Shown piece after piece: positions 1-6,996 of a stretch of 64,000 nucleotides of DNA. A model generated the notes under the pieces. It did not search any database. It had not been told where the DNA came from and worked only from the letters and a program-made list of their open reading frames with translations. Within the stretch, counting starts at the first letter, position 1. Every line of letters starts with the position of its first letter. Origin of the DNA: Erysipelotrichaceae bacterium (GTDB lineage: Bacteria; Bacillota_I; Bacilli_A; Erysipelotrichales; Erysipelotrichaceae). The stretch lies in contig SVBO01000003.1 in NCBI GenBank assembly GCA_015058845.1, forward strand, positions 62,001 through 126,000, written 5' to 3'. The position numbers and the translations under genes are program-made.

Positions 1-303
1 TTAACTGTTGCCAATGTAGGGATCGCTATGGGGGGTATTGGTTCTGATGCGGCTATTGAAGCGAGTGATATCGTATTTATGGAAGATGATATTGGAAAGT
101 TAGTGACAGTATTCGATATTGCTTTATTTACGAAGAAGATCGTAGTACAGAACTTAGTATTCGTATTTATGATCAAGGCTATTACATTAGTACTAGGCGC
201 ATTAGGATATGCTTCCATGTGGATGGCAGTGTTTGCCGATGTGGGAGTAAGTATCTTAGCGATCTTGAATGCTATGCGAATTTTAACTAGAAAATATGAG
301 TGA
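1..303 (+). CDS. Heavy-metal P-type ATPase, C-terminal fragment (Zn/Cd/Pb type)
   Basis: This is the last 100 codons of a gene that begins left of the window, open in frame from base 1 to TGA at 301-303. The fragment begins in the conserved stretch after the phosphorylation domain (VGIAMGGIGSDAAIEASDIV), where the hinge and ATP-binding region meets the last two membrane helices. The seventh helix carries a Lys (MIKAITLV) and the eighth an Asp (VFADVGVSIL). In the ZntA/CadA group these residues bind the metal, so export of Zn, Cd or Pb is the likely role. The protein ends soon after helix 8, as is usual for the family. An intrinsic terminator overlaps the stop codon. The family is certain; the exact metal is inferred. 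Confidence 0.88.
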   Translation, partial: LTVANVGIAMGGIGSDAAIEASDIVFMEDDIGKLVTVFDIALFTKKIVVQNLVFVFMIKAITLVLGALGYASMWMAVFADVGVSILAILNAMRILTRKYE

Positions 304-322
304 TAGAAATATCACTCTTTTT
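298..322 (+). terminator. Intrinsic terminator of the P-type ATPase gene
   Basis: Perfect stem GAGTGATA / TATCACTC with a GAAA loop followed by five T; the left arm overlaps the stop codon. Confidence 0.85.
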
Positions 323-335
323 ATGTAAGTTATAT

Positions 336-363
336 TTTACAATCTTATAAACTACGATATAAT
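336..363 (+). promoter_or_regulatory. Putative sigma-A promoter of the MATE gene
   Basis: TTTACA at 336-341 and TATAAT at 358-363 with a 16-base spacer, about 65 bases before the start codon. Confidence 0.6.
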
Positions 364-430
364 ATAAACTATAAGAATTGTTTTTGTGTGTAGTAAGCAT
401 GTAAATATATATTTGAAAGAAGGTTGATGT

Positions 431-1828
431 ATGAGTAGCAAGGCTTATCAGATCGATATGGCAAATGGAAGTTTGTTAGATAAGATCATTTTGTTCTCTA
501 TTCCATTAATGCTATCAGGCATATTACAATTATTATTCAATGCAGCAGATATCGTGGTAGTAGGTAGATTTGCAGGTTCTACTTCACTCGCAGCAGTAGG
601 GGCTACTAGTACATTGATCAATCTTTTAGTAAATCTATTTATTGGTCTATCTGTTGGGGCCAATGTAGTGGTGGCGAAACATCTTGGAGCACATAATGAT
701 GAAAAGGTAGTAAGTGCTGTTCATACAGCGATCTTTATTGCACTTGTAGCCGGTGCTTATTTAACTGTATTTGGCGTATTAGCATGTCGTACTTTACTAG
801 AATGGATGTCTACTCCTTATGATGTGATCGATTTATCTACGATCTATTTACGTATCTATTTCCTGGGAATGCCTGCTACTATGGTGTATAACTTTGGAGC
901 AGCGATCTTACGTGCGCAAGGGGATACGAAGAGACCTTTATATTACTTATCATTAGCAGGTGTTGTGAATGTTCTTCTAAATCTATTCTTTGTAATTGTG
1001 TTACATATGGATGTAGCGGGCGTAGCTCTTGCAACTATTGCTTCTCAATATATCTCTGCGTTTTTAGTAGTGGTATGTTTACGTAATGAGGAAGGTGCCC
1101 TACATCTAGATCTTAAGAAGGTAAGATTCAATAAGTCTATGTTCTTCGAGATCGCTAAGATCGGTCTTCCTGCAGGTCTACAAAGCTCTGTGTTTGCGAT
1201 CAGTAATGTTGTAATCCAATCTACAGTCAATACCTTTGGTTCGATCGTAGTGGCTGGTAATTCGGCTGCTTCTAATATCGAAGGTTTCGTGTATACTGCT
1301 ATGAATACGTTCTATCAAGCTGCTCTATCATTTACTGGGCAAAGTGTAGGAGCTAAGAATTATAAGCGTATTAATAAGATCATGTTTACTTGTCTTGGAC
1401 TAGTGACTATTACTGGTCTGATCACGGGTGTAGGTGCTTATAGGCTTGGTGAGTTCTTGGTGGGGATCTATTCAACTGATCCTGCTGTAGTAGCTGCTGG
1501 TTGTGTGCGTTTGAAGTATGTGAGTCAAGTGTATTTCTTGTGTGGTATTATGGATGTTATGGTAGGTATGCTTCGTGGTATTGGGTATTCAGTGATGCCT
1601 ATGATCGTAGCATTACTAGGTGTATGTGGATTCCGTCTGGCTTGGATCTATACGATCTTCCCATTGAATCCGATCGTAGATAGTATTTATATTTCGTATC
1701 CGATCTCTTGGATCTTAGCATTTACTGTGCATACGGTTTGTTATGTGGTTTTAAAGGGTAGATGGCAAAGAAAGAGAGAAGAAGCAGATCGATTAGAAGA
1801 AGAAAGAGCATTATTAGAGAATGAATAA
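431..1828 (+). CDS. MATE family efflux transporter
   Basis: This 465-residue protein is hydrophobic throughout, with about twelve membrane helices. It opens with the typical MATE start (GSLLDKIILFSIPLMLSGILQ) and has the helix 1-2 motif FNAADIVVVGRFAG. Length and layout match the MepA/DinF branch of the multidrug and toxin extrusion family, which exports cationic drugs or metabolites in exchange for Na+ or H+ at the cytoplasmic membrane. The ATG at 431 follows the purine-rich site GAAGG. The gene has its own promoter and terminator, so it is probably transcribed alone. The C-terminus is charged and cytoplasmic (KREEADRLEEERALLENE). The substrate cannot be told from sequence. Confidence 0.93.
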   Translation: MSSKAYQIDMANGSLLDKIILFSIPLMLSGILQLLFNAADIVVVGRFAGSTSLAAVGATSTLINLLVNLFIGLSVGANVVVAKHLGAHNDEKVVSAVHTAIFIALVAGAYLTVFGVLACRTLLEWMSTPYDVIDLSTIYLRIYFLGMPATMVYNFGAAILRAQGDTKRPLYYLSLAGVVNVLLNLFFVIVLHMDVAGVALATIASQYISAFLVVVCLRNEEGALHLDLKKVRFNKSMFFEIAKIGLPAGLQSSVFAISNVVIQSTVNTFGSIVVAGNSAASNIEGFVYTAMNTFYQAALSFTGQSVGAKNYKRINKIMFTCLGLVTITGLITGVGAYRLGEFLVGIYSTDPAVVAAGCVRLKYVSQVYFLCGIMDVMVGMLRGIGYSVMPMIVALLGVCGFRLAWIYTIFPLNPIVDSIYISYPISWILAFTVHTVCYVVLKGRWQRKREEADRLEEERALLENE

Positions 1829-1829
1829 G

Positions 1830-1852
1830 ACCTCAGTATATACTGAGGTTTC
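1830..1852 (+). terminator. Intrinsic terminator of the MATE gene
   Basis: Inverted repeat ACCTCAGTA / TACTGAGGT followed by TTTCTTGTTTTC, starting just after the stop codon. Confidence 0.8.
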
Positions 1853-1881
1853 TTGTTTTCAAATGCTTTATGGAGTATAAT
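1853..1881 (+). promoter_or_regulatory. Putative promoter of the hydrolase-acetyltransferase pair
   Basis: TTGTTT at 1853-1858 and TATAAT at 1876-1881 with a 17-base spacer. It lies directly after the MATE terminator and 23 bases before the next start codon. Confidence 0.65.
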
Positions 1882-1904
1882 CTGTATAGATAGGAGGAGA
1901 AGAT

Positions 1905-2717
1905 ATGATCGAGAAGATATATGAAACATCTTGTGGAAATATTCATTATTGGATAGATATAGTAGATCTTGAAACAATTACGTTAGTCTTTCTTCCTGGA
2001 CTAACTGCAGATCATAGACTCTTTACGAAGCAAATAGACTACTTCCAAGGTAAATTTAACATCTTTGTATGGGATGCTCCTGCTCATGGGAGATCATGGC
2101 CTTTTGAATTTAACTTTGATCTCTTTGATAAAGCCAGGTGGTTACATGATATCCTAGAGAGTGAACAATTACGATATCCAGTGATCATAGGACAATCTAT
2201 GGGAGGATATGTTGGACAAGCATATTCACAGTTGTATCCAGATGCCTTAAAAGGATTCATTTCGATCGATTCTGCTCCCTTACAAAGAAAATATGTAACA
2301 GCAATAGAAATATACTTACTAAAGAAAATGGAGCCTGTATATTTGTATTATCCATGGAAATGGTTGTTGAAGAGTGGTACTAACGGAGTGGCTACTAGTG
2401 AATATGGAAGAAAGTTAATGTATGATATCATGATGACATATGATGGAGATAAGAAGAGGTATTCGAAGATATCTGGCCATGGTTTTAGAATGTTAGCAGA
2501 AGCTATGGAGAAAGATCTTCCTTATGAGATCAAATGTCCAGCATTATTGATCTGTGGAGAAAAGGATAGAGCAGGTTCATGCATACGATATAATAAAGCA
2601 TGGCATAAGAATACTAATATCCCATTAGAGTGGATAAAAGGAGCTGGTCACAATTCAAATACCGATAGACCAGAGATAGTGAATCAATTGATAGAAATGT
2701 TTATAAAGAAAGTATAA
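1905..2717 (+). CDS. Alpha/beta hydrolase
   Basis: This 270-residue protein has the alpha/beta-hydrolase fold. The nucleophile elbow is GQSMGGY (Ser near residue 98), the likely acid lies in CGEKDRAG and the catalytic His in GAGHNSN near the end. The early motif LPGLTADHRLF supplies the oxyanion-hole region. There is no signal peptide, so it is cytoplasmic. Likely activity is on an ester, lactone or thioester; the substrate is unknown. The ATG at 1905 follows a very good ribosome site (TAGGAGGAG). It sits 14 bases before the acetyltransferase gene and probably shares its transcript. The family is sure, the reaction is not. Confidence 0.88.
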   Translation: MIEKIYETSCGNIHYWIDIVDLETITLVFLPGLTADHRLFTKQIDYFQGKFNIFVWDAPAHGRSWPFEFNFDLFDKARWLHDILESEQLRYPVIIGQSMGGYVGQAYSQLYPDALKGFISIDSAPLQRKYVTAIEIYLLKKMEPVYLYYPWKWLLKSGTNGVATSEYGRKLMYDIMMTYDGDKKRYSKISGHGFRMLAEAMEKDLPYEIKCPALLICGEKDRAGSCIRYNKAWHKNTNIPLEWIKGAGHNSNTDRPEIVNQLIEMFIKKV

Positions 2718-2731
2718 GTAGGAGGAGTAGT

Positions 2732-3304
2732 ATGATCCGTATTGTGAATGATAAGGATGTCGAAGAACTACTAAATATATATTCATACTACGTAAAGAAT
2801 ACAGCAATATCATTTGAATATGATGTACCGTCTCAAGAAGAATTCACTAATAGAATACGTAGTATCAAAGATAAATATCCTTATTTAGTCTATGAAGAGA
2901 ATGGTAAGATAGTAGGATATGCTTATGCTACTTACTTCAAGACTAGAAGAGCGTATGATCATAGTGTAGAGGTATCTATTTATGTGGATAGAGAGTATCA
3001 TGGTAGAGGAATTGGAAGTGCTTTATATGAAGCATTAGAGAAGATCCTAGTATTACAGAATATCTTGAATATGTATGCTGTTGTAACTTATCCTGATGTA
3101 GAAGATGAGTACTTAACGATGCATAGTAGACATTTCCATGAGCACTTAGGATTTAAGGTAGTGGGAGAGTTTCATAAGTGTGGAAATAAGTTTGGTAGAT
3201 GGTATAACATGGTATATCTAGAGAAGTGTATTGGAGAACATGATGTACCTGTATTACCAGTAGTGACGTTTGAAAATATTATACATAAAGTAGATCTAAA
3301 GTAA
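2732..3304 (+). CDS. GNAT family N-acetyltransferase (phosphinothricin acetyltransferase-like)
   Basis: The 190-residue protein is a GCN5-related acetyltransferase. The acetyl-CoA pyrophosphate loop is visible as EYHGRGIGSALYEALEK near residues 90-106. The N-terminus (MIRIVNDKDVEELLNIYSYY) and the segment NTAISFEYDVPSQEEF resemble the phosphinothricin/methionine sulfoximine acetyltransferases. Such enzymes transfer acetyl from acetyl-CoA to a small amine. The C-terminus adds about 20 residues beyond the usual core. It follows the hydrolase gene with an AGGAGGAG ribosome site and ends at a bidirectional terminator. The substrate is inferred only loosely. Confidence 0.85.
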   Translation: MIRIVNDKDVEELLNIYSYYVKNTAISFEYDVPSQEEFTNRIRSIKDKYPYLVYEENGKIVGYAYATYFKTRRAYDHSVEVSIYVDREYHGRGIGSALYEALEKILVLQNILNMYAVVTYPDVEDEYLTMHSRHFHEHLGFKVVGEFHKCGNKFGRWYNMVYLEKCIGEHDVPVLPVVTFENIIHKVDLK

Positions 3305-3307
3305 AAG

Positions 3308-3334
3308 AAAGGCTGATCGATATGACCAGCCTTT
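3308..3334. terminator. Bidirectional terminator between convergent genes
   Basis: AAAGGCTG / CAGCCTTT hairpin placed between the acetyltransferase gene and the convergent lipoprotein gene; the A-rich left side gives a T-run on the minus strand. Confidence 0.7.
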
Positions 3335-3342
3335 AGTACTTA

Positions 3343-4032
3343 TTAACACTTACTGTCGCAAACTTCTCTAAATGTACGAACGAATCCATCGTGATAGATC
3401 TTCTTTAATTCAGCTCTTTGCTCTTCATTTAATCCTACATACGGATCTTCTTGAGAATCTACACTACCCTCATGGAATAAAAGGATCTCTCCCTCTTTCA
3501 CAAATACGACAGTAGGGAAATATAAACGCTTGATAGAATCATCATTTAGTCCCTCATAGACACTCGCATGCTCACCTAGAGCCTCTACTAACTCATAGTA
3601 ACCATCCTTAGCCTCTGTAGTGATCTCAACAGAACCATCTTCCTTTAACTTCTTCACATCACGATAGTCCTTCGCATTGAAGTAGTAAATAGTATCTACC
3701 ATATCCGCCTTCGCAGTCTCAGTTAAAACCTCTACCACATTACGACACCAAGGACAAGTAGGATAGCCAAAATAGATCACACCAGTACCACTCTCTAATA
3801 CTTCCATCACTTCCTCATAAGAAGCATAATACATAGGATTATCCTCACTGATCTCTACAGAAAGATACTCCTTACCACTATTCGTAAAAGAACCATTGAA
3901 CTCCTCATACTCACTCTTGAAAGTAATAGGATCCTGTGTATGATCAACCACATCTCCCCCATGATTCGTACTAGGTGTACAACCACTCAAAGCCAATAAA
4001 CCTATCAATAAAGCCAAACATAGTTTCTTCAT
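3343..4032 (-). CDS. Thioredoxin-fold lipoprotein with CPWC motif
   Basis: The 229-residue precursor starts with a lipoprotein signal peptide (MKKLCLALLIGLLALSGC), with Cys18 the likely lipidated residue. The mature part is a thioredoxin-like domain with GYPTCPWCRNVV near residue 90. CPWC is a redox-active CxxC, so an extracellular thiol-disulfide role on the membrane surface is likely. A last Cys pair (CDSKC) ends the protein and could form a second disulfide or bind metal. Similar lipoproteins in Firmicutes are annotated as bacteriocin-transport or thioredoxin-like proteins. The gene stands alone on the minus strand. Partner proteins are unknown. Confidence 0.82.
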   Translation of the reverse strand: MKKLCLALLIGLLALSGCTPSTNHGGDVVDHTQDPITFKSEYEEFNGSFTNSGKEYLSVEISEDNPMYYASYEEVMEVLESGTGVIYFGYPTCPWCRNVVEVLTETAKADMVDTIYYFNAKDYRDVKKLKEDGSVEITTEAKDGYYELVEALGEHASVYEGLNDDSIKRLYFPTVVFVKEGEILLFHEGSVDSQEDPYVGLNEEQRAELKKIYHDGFVRTFREVCDSKC

Positions 4033-4223
4033 GTGCTTTAACCTCCATATAAACTCAAATTAATTATAGGAAAAGACAATAGAAATGTCAATTCCATAGC
4101 ATAGTAGAATAATAGATGAATTTTGAAAGTGGTTTCAGAAAAATAATAACTTTTCTTCCAAAGTTTGAGTTTACATTTTTACATTTATTATGTATAATTA
4201 TTTTGGTTGAAGGAGGGGATATT

Positions 4224-4613
4224 ATGAAACAAGTTGAGAATAATGCATTTTTCTGGCAAAAACTAGACTCTCTTTACTTTTCCTCATCTATTGTGATCGA
4301 AAGACCAAAAAATTCGAAGCATCCTCGTTTCGCAGATCTAGTATATCCAGTGGATTATGGTTTCTTGAAGGATTCATTGGCAAGTGATGGTGCAAAGATC
4401 GATGTATTCGTAGGTTCGCAGAATATGAAAAGGATCAATTCTATTGTAATTACTACGGATATTTTGAAAAGAGAATGTGAAGTGAAGCTGTTGATCGGTT
4501 GTAATGAAGAAGAGGAGCATGAGATCATGCATATGTTGAATCTTTCTGAGAATCAAAAGGCTATTTTGCTTCGTAGAAGTAGTGATATAGGTAATTTTGA
4601 GGATATGGATTAG
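4224..4613 (+). CDS. Inorganic pyrophosphatase-like protein with altered active site
   Basis: I start this 129-residue protein at ATG 4224, which has a strong GAAGGAGGGG site just upstream; an in-frame extension back to 4116 has none. Residues about 20-70 resemble the family I inorganic pyrophosphatase core: IERPKNSKHPRF, then DLVYPVDYGFL, then DGAKIDVFVG. In true pyrophosphatases the last stretch reads DxDPxD with three metal-binding Asp; here the middle one is Ala. The later catalytic Asp/Lys block is also missing and the protein is short (about 175 is usual). It may act on another phosphorylated substrate or be non-catalytic. The fold assignment is fairly secure, the function open. Confidence 0.72.
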   Translation: MKQVENNAFFWQKLDSLYFSSSIVIERPKNSKHPRFADLVYPVDYGFLKDSLASDGAKIDVFVGSQNMKRINSIVITTDILKRECEVKLLIGCNEEEEHEIMHMLNLSENQKAILLRRSSDIGNFEDMD

Positions 4614-4630
4614 TGCCATATCCTTTTATT
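4601..4630 (+). terminator. Intrinsic terminator of the pyrophosphatase-like gene
   Basis: Perfect stem GGATATGG / CCATATCC followed by TTTTATTTT; the left arm includes the last codons and the stop. Confidence 0.8.
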
Positions 4631-4704
4631 TTGAACTTCCTGTTAGAATTAAGATTACATTTGTTATAAACTGTGGTATGATATACGAGTAATATTGGAG
4701 AATG

Positions 4705-5622
4705 ATGAAAATGGTCAAGAAAGTGAATAGTAAACGTGAGAAAAGACTTCGTCAGTTGATGACGTTGATTATAGCTGCTGCTGTTTCAGTATTGTTGAAT
4801 GGTTTCTTTATGGTATATTCTTATTTAAGTCATCAAGAGATCAATGAACTAGAAGCACAAGTAGTACAATTACAAGAAGAGATCACTGATCATACTACAG
4901 TAAATGATGAACTGATCATGTATATTTCAGAGTTAGAGTATAAGAGTTCGCAATTATACTGTCCTACTTTGAATCCTACCCAAGGTAAGATCGCTTATCT
5001 TACATTTGATGATGGACCTACCTCACTTACCCCTAAAGTACTAGACGTATTAAAGGAATACAATGTACATGCTACATTCTTTGTCAATGGGGTCAAGGTA
5101 AAGGGCAATGCAGAGATCTTGAAGCGTATGATCGAGGAAGGACATACTATCGGAAATCATACGACTACGCATAAGTATGAAACATTGTATAGTTCTTTAG
5201 ATAACTTAAAAAGTGAGATCTTAGATACGAATTATCGTGTGTATGAAGCCACTGGATATACAGTAAAAGCCTTCCGTTTCCCAGGAGGATCTTCTAATAC
5301 ACAATTCATGACATATTCTCCAGATACACCATTAAATAGCTGGTTATCCATGATCCATGAATTAGGTATGGAATACTATGACTGGAATGTATCTAGTCTA
5401 GATGCTTCTGGTACCTATAAGAGTGCTGATCAGATCTATGAGGCTGTGATCAATGGAACTAAGAATAAGACACAGATCACTGTTTTGATGCATGATGTTC
5501 CTAATAATCAAACTACATTAGAGGCATTACCAAGGATCATTGAAACACTATTAGAACAAGGCTATTCTATTGAAGCATTGACTCCTAATAGTAAAGCAAT
5601 ACAACACAAAACTGTTTCATAA
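4705..5622 (+). CDS. Membrane-anchored polysaccharide deacetylase (NodB domain)
   Basis: The protein of about 305 residues has a short basic N-terminus, one membrane helix (about residues 15-40), a short coiled-coil-like segment (NELEAQVVQLQEEIT), then a NodB deacetylase domain. The catalytic motifs are clear: TFDDGP (base and metal Asp), HTIGNHTTTH (metal His pair), FRFPGG and the late LMHDV. Such enzymes remove acetyl groups from N-acetylglucosamine or N-acetylmuramic acid in peptidoglycan or another surface glycan, outside the membrane. Start choice is uncertain: ATGs lie at 4702, 4705 and 4711 behind GGAG at 4697-4700, and 4702 is too close to it. It is followed 10 bases later by a small lipoprotein gene. 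Confidence 0.88.
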   Translation: MKMVKKVNSKREKRLRQLMTLIIAAAVSVLLNGFFMVYSYLSHQEINELEAQVVQLQEEITDHTTVNDELIMYISELEYKSSQLYCPTLNPTQGKIAYLTFDDGPTSLTPKVLDVLKEYNVHATFFVNGVKVKGNAEILKRMIEEGHTIGNHTTTHKYETLYSSLDNLKSEILDTNYRVYEATGYTVKAFRFPGGSSNTQFMTYSPDTPLNSWLSMIHELGMEYYDWNVSSLDASGTYKSADQIYEAVINGTKNKTQITVLMHDVPNNQTTLEALPRIIETLLEQGYSIEALTPNSKAIQHKTVS

Positions 5623-5632
5623 GGAGATATAT

Positions 5633-6097
5633 ATGAGAGTATTTAAAAAGGTATTATTAGTCTTATGCATATGTATGTTAGCTGCTTGTGGTAAAGAAGA
5701 ACAGAAAGACATTCAACTAACAGATGCAATGAGCTATATTGAGAACAATTACATCGATACATTCACTACAGAAGTAAATGATTCAGATTTCTATACGATG
5801 TTTGAATTAGATCCAAGTCAGATCAAGCAACAAGTATACTATCAAGCATTCTTAGATGTGAAATGTGATGAGATCGCATTGATCCAAGTAAGTGATGAAG
5901 ATCTTGTAGAACAAGTGAAGACAGTACTACAAACACGTTTAGAAGCTATTACGAATGAGTTTGATGGATATATCGAAGCACAAAAGAATATCGCATCACA
6001 AGGTATCATCTTCTCTCGTGGTACTTATGTATTCATGATCGTGCATGAGGATGCTGTAGCCATTCAAGATTATCTGATCCATGAATTAGAGAATTAA
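5633..6097 (+). CDS. Small lipoprotein, possibly DUF4358
   Basis: The 154-residue protein has a clear lipoprotein signal (MRVFKKVLLVLCICMLAACG, lipobox LAAC). The mature part looks like the DUF4358 family in length and in the pattern of an early DAMSYIENNYIDTF segment and a later AIQDYLIHEL. No function is established. It follows the deacetylase with an AAGGAGA ribosome site and is probably co-transcribed, which suggests a cell-envelope role. The family call is from memory of the pattern and is moderate. Confidence 0.72.
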   Translation: MRVFKKVLLVLCICMLAACGKEEQKDIQLTDAMSYIENNYIDTFTTEVNDSDFYTMFELDPSQIKQQVYYQAFLDVKCDEIALIQVSDEDLVEQVKTVLQTRLEAITNEFDGYIEAQKNIASQGIIFSRGTYVFMIVHEDAVAIQDYLIHELEN

Positions 6098-6131
6098 GAA
6101 ATAATTCAGATATTATTCATAATTATTCAAA

Positions 6132-6165
6132 GCAAGTTGTATATGATATATATGCAACTTATTTT
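6132..6165 (+). terminator. Possible terminator after the deacetylase-lipoprotein pair
   Basis: AAGTTG at 6134-6139 and CAACTT at 6155-6160 flank an AT-rich, partly self-complementary loop and are followed by ATTTTGC. The T-run is weak. Confidence 0.5.
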
Positions 6166-6172
6166 GCTATAG

Positions 6173-6201
6173 TTGGAATTGTATTCCAAAACGACTATAC
6201 T
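6173..6201 (+). promoter_or_regulatory. Promoter with overlapping operator-like dyad (ABC operon)
   Basis: The -35 TTGGAA at 6173-6178 and the -10 TATACT at 6196-6201 are separated by 17 bases. A perfect inverted repeat, TTGGAAT-TGT-ATTCCAA at 6173-6189, covers the -35 and the start of the spacer, which is where a repressor would sit. The start codon of the ATPase gene follows 21 bases after the -10. Confidence 0.72.
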
Positions 6202-6222
6202 TATAGGAAAGGAGGGATCTAC

Positions 6223-6996
6223 TTGGAAGATAATAAACAAGAGGAAACAGTAGGATCTAAAGACGTGATCATTAGAGTAGAAGATATCCGTAAAGTATAT
6301 GTATTAGGAAATGAGAAAGTAGTAGCTCTAGATCGTATCAATTTAGAGATCTATCGTGGAGAGATCTTATGTATCTTTGGTACGAGTGGTAGTGGGAAGT
6401 CTACTCTATTAAATATGTTAGCAGGACTAGAGAAACCAACACAAGGAAAAGTGTGGATCGGTAAGACGAATATATCTGCTCTATCCGAGAATCAACTAGC
6501 GATCTTTAGACAACGTCATATAGGCTTTGTATTCCAATCCTATAATCTACTCAATATCATGACTGCTGTAGAAAATGTAGCACTACCACTTATGTTTAAA
6601 GGAATCGATAGAACGAAACGTCTAAAAGCAGCTAAGAAGATGTTGATGGAAGTAGGTTTGAAAGACCGAATGAATCATAAGCCTAATCAAATGTCTGGTG
6701 GTCAACAACAACGTGTAGGAGTGGCTAGAGCCTTTGTAAGTAATCCTAAGATCGTATATGCAGATGAACCAACAGGAAATCTAGATACCAAGACTACCAA
6801 AGAGATCATGGAATTGATGGTAAGGATGAATAAGGAACATAACCAAACGATCATCCTAGTAAGCCATGATCCAGAGATCGCAGCTTATGCAGATCGTGTC
6901 GTACATTTGATCGATGGTAATATCACAGAAATAGAAGTAAGAAATAGAAACGAGGGGAAACAACATGATACACAAATTCAAAGTATTACTGCTTAG
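6223..6996 (+). CDS. ABC transporter ATP-binding protein (LolD/MacB type)
   Basis: The 257-residue ATPase carries Walker A GTSGSGKST, Q-loop FVFQSYNLL, signature MSGGQQQRVGVARA, Walker B IVYADEPTGNLD and H-loop LVSHD. This pattern is typical of the MacB/LolD/FtsE group, which powers extracytoplasmic machinery rather than solute import. The start is a TTG at 6223 behind AAAGGAGGGA at 6208-6217; no nearer ATG fits. The C-terminus overlaps the next gene by 32 bases, implying translational coupling. It belongs with the surface protein and permease that follow, under the dyad-bearing promoter. Confidence 0.93.
   Translation: MEDNKQEETVGSKDVIIRVEDIRKVYVLGNEKVVALDRINLEIYRGEILCIFGTSGSGKSTLLNMLAGLEKPTQGKVWIGKTNISALSENQLAIFRQRHIGFVFQSYNLLNIMTAVENVALPLMFKGIDRTKRLKAAKKMLMEVGLKDRMNHKPNQMSGGQQQRVGVARAFVSNPKIVYADEPTGNLDTKTTKEIMELMVRMNKEHNQTIILVSHDPEIAAYADRVVHLIDGNITEIEVRNRNEGKQHDTQIQSITA

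Noticed and set aside
4116-4223. N-terminal extension of the pyrophosphatase-like protein
   Set aside because: No ribosome site before 4116, while ATG 4224 has a strong one and aligns with the family start.
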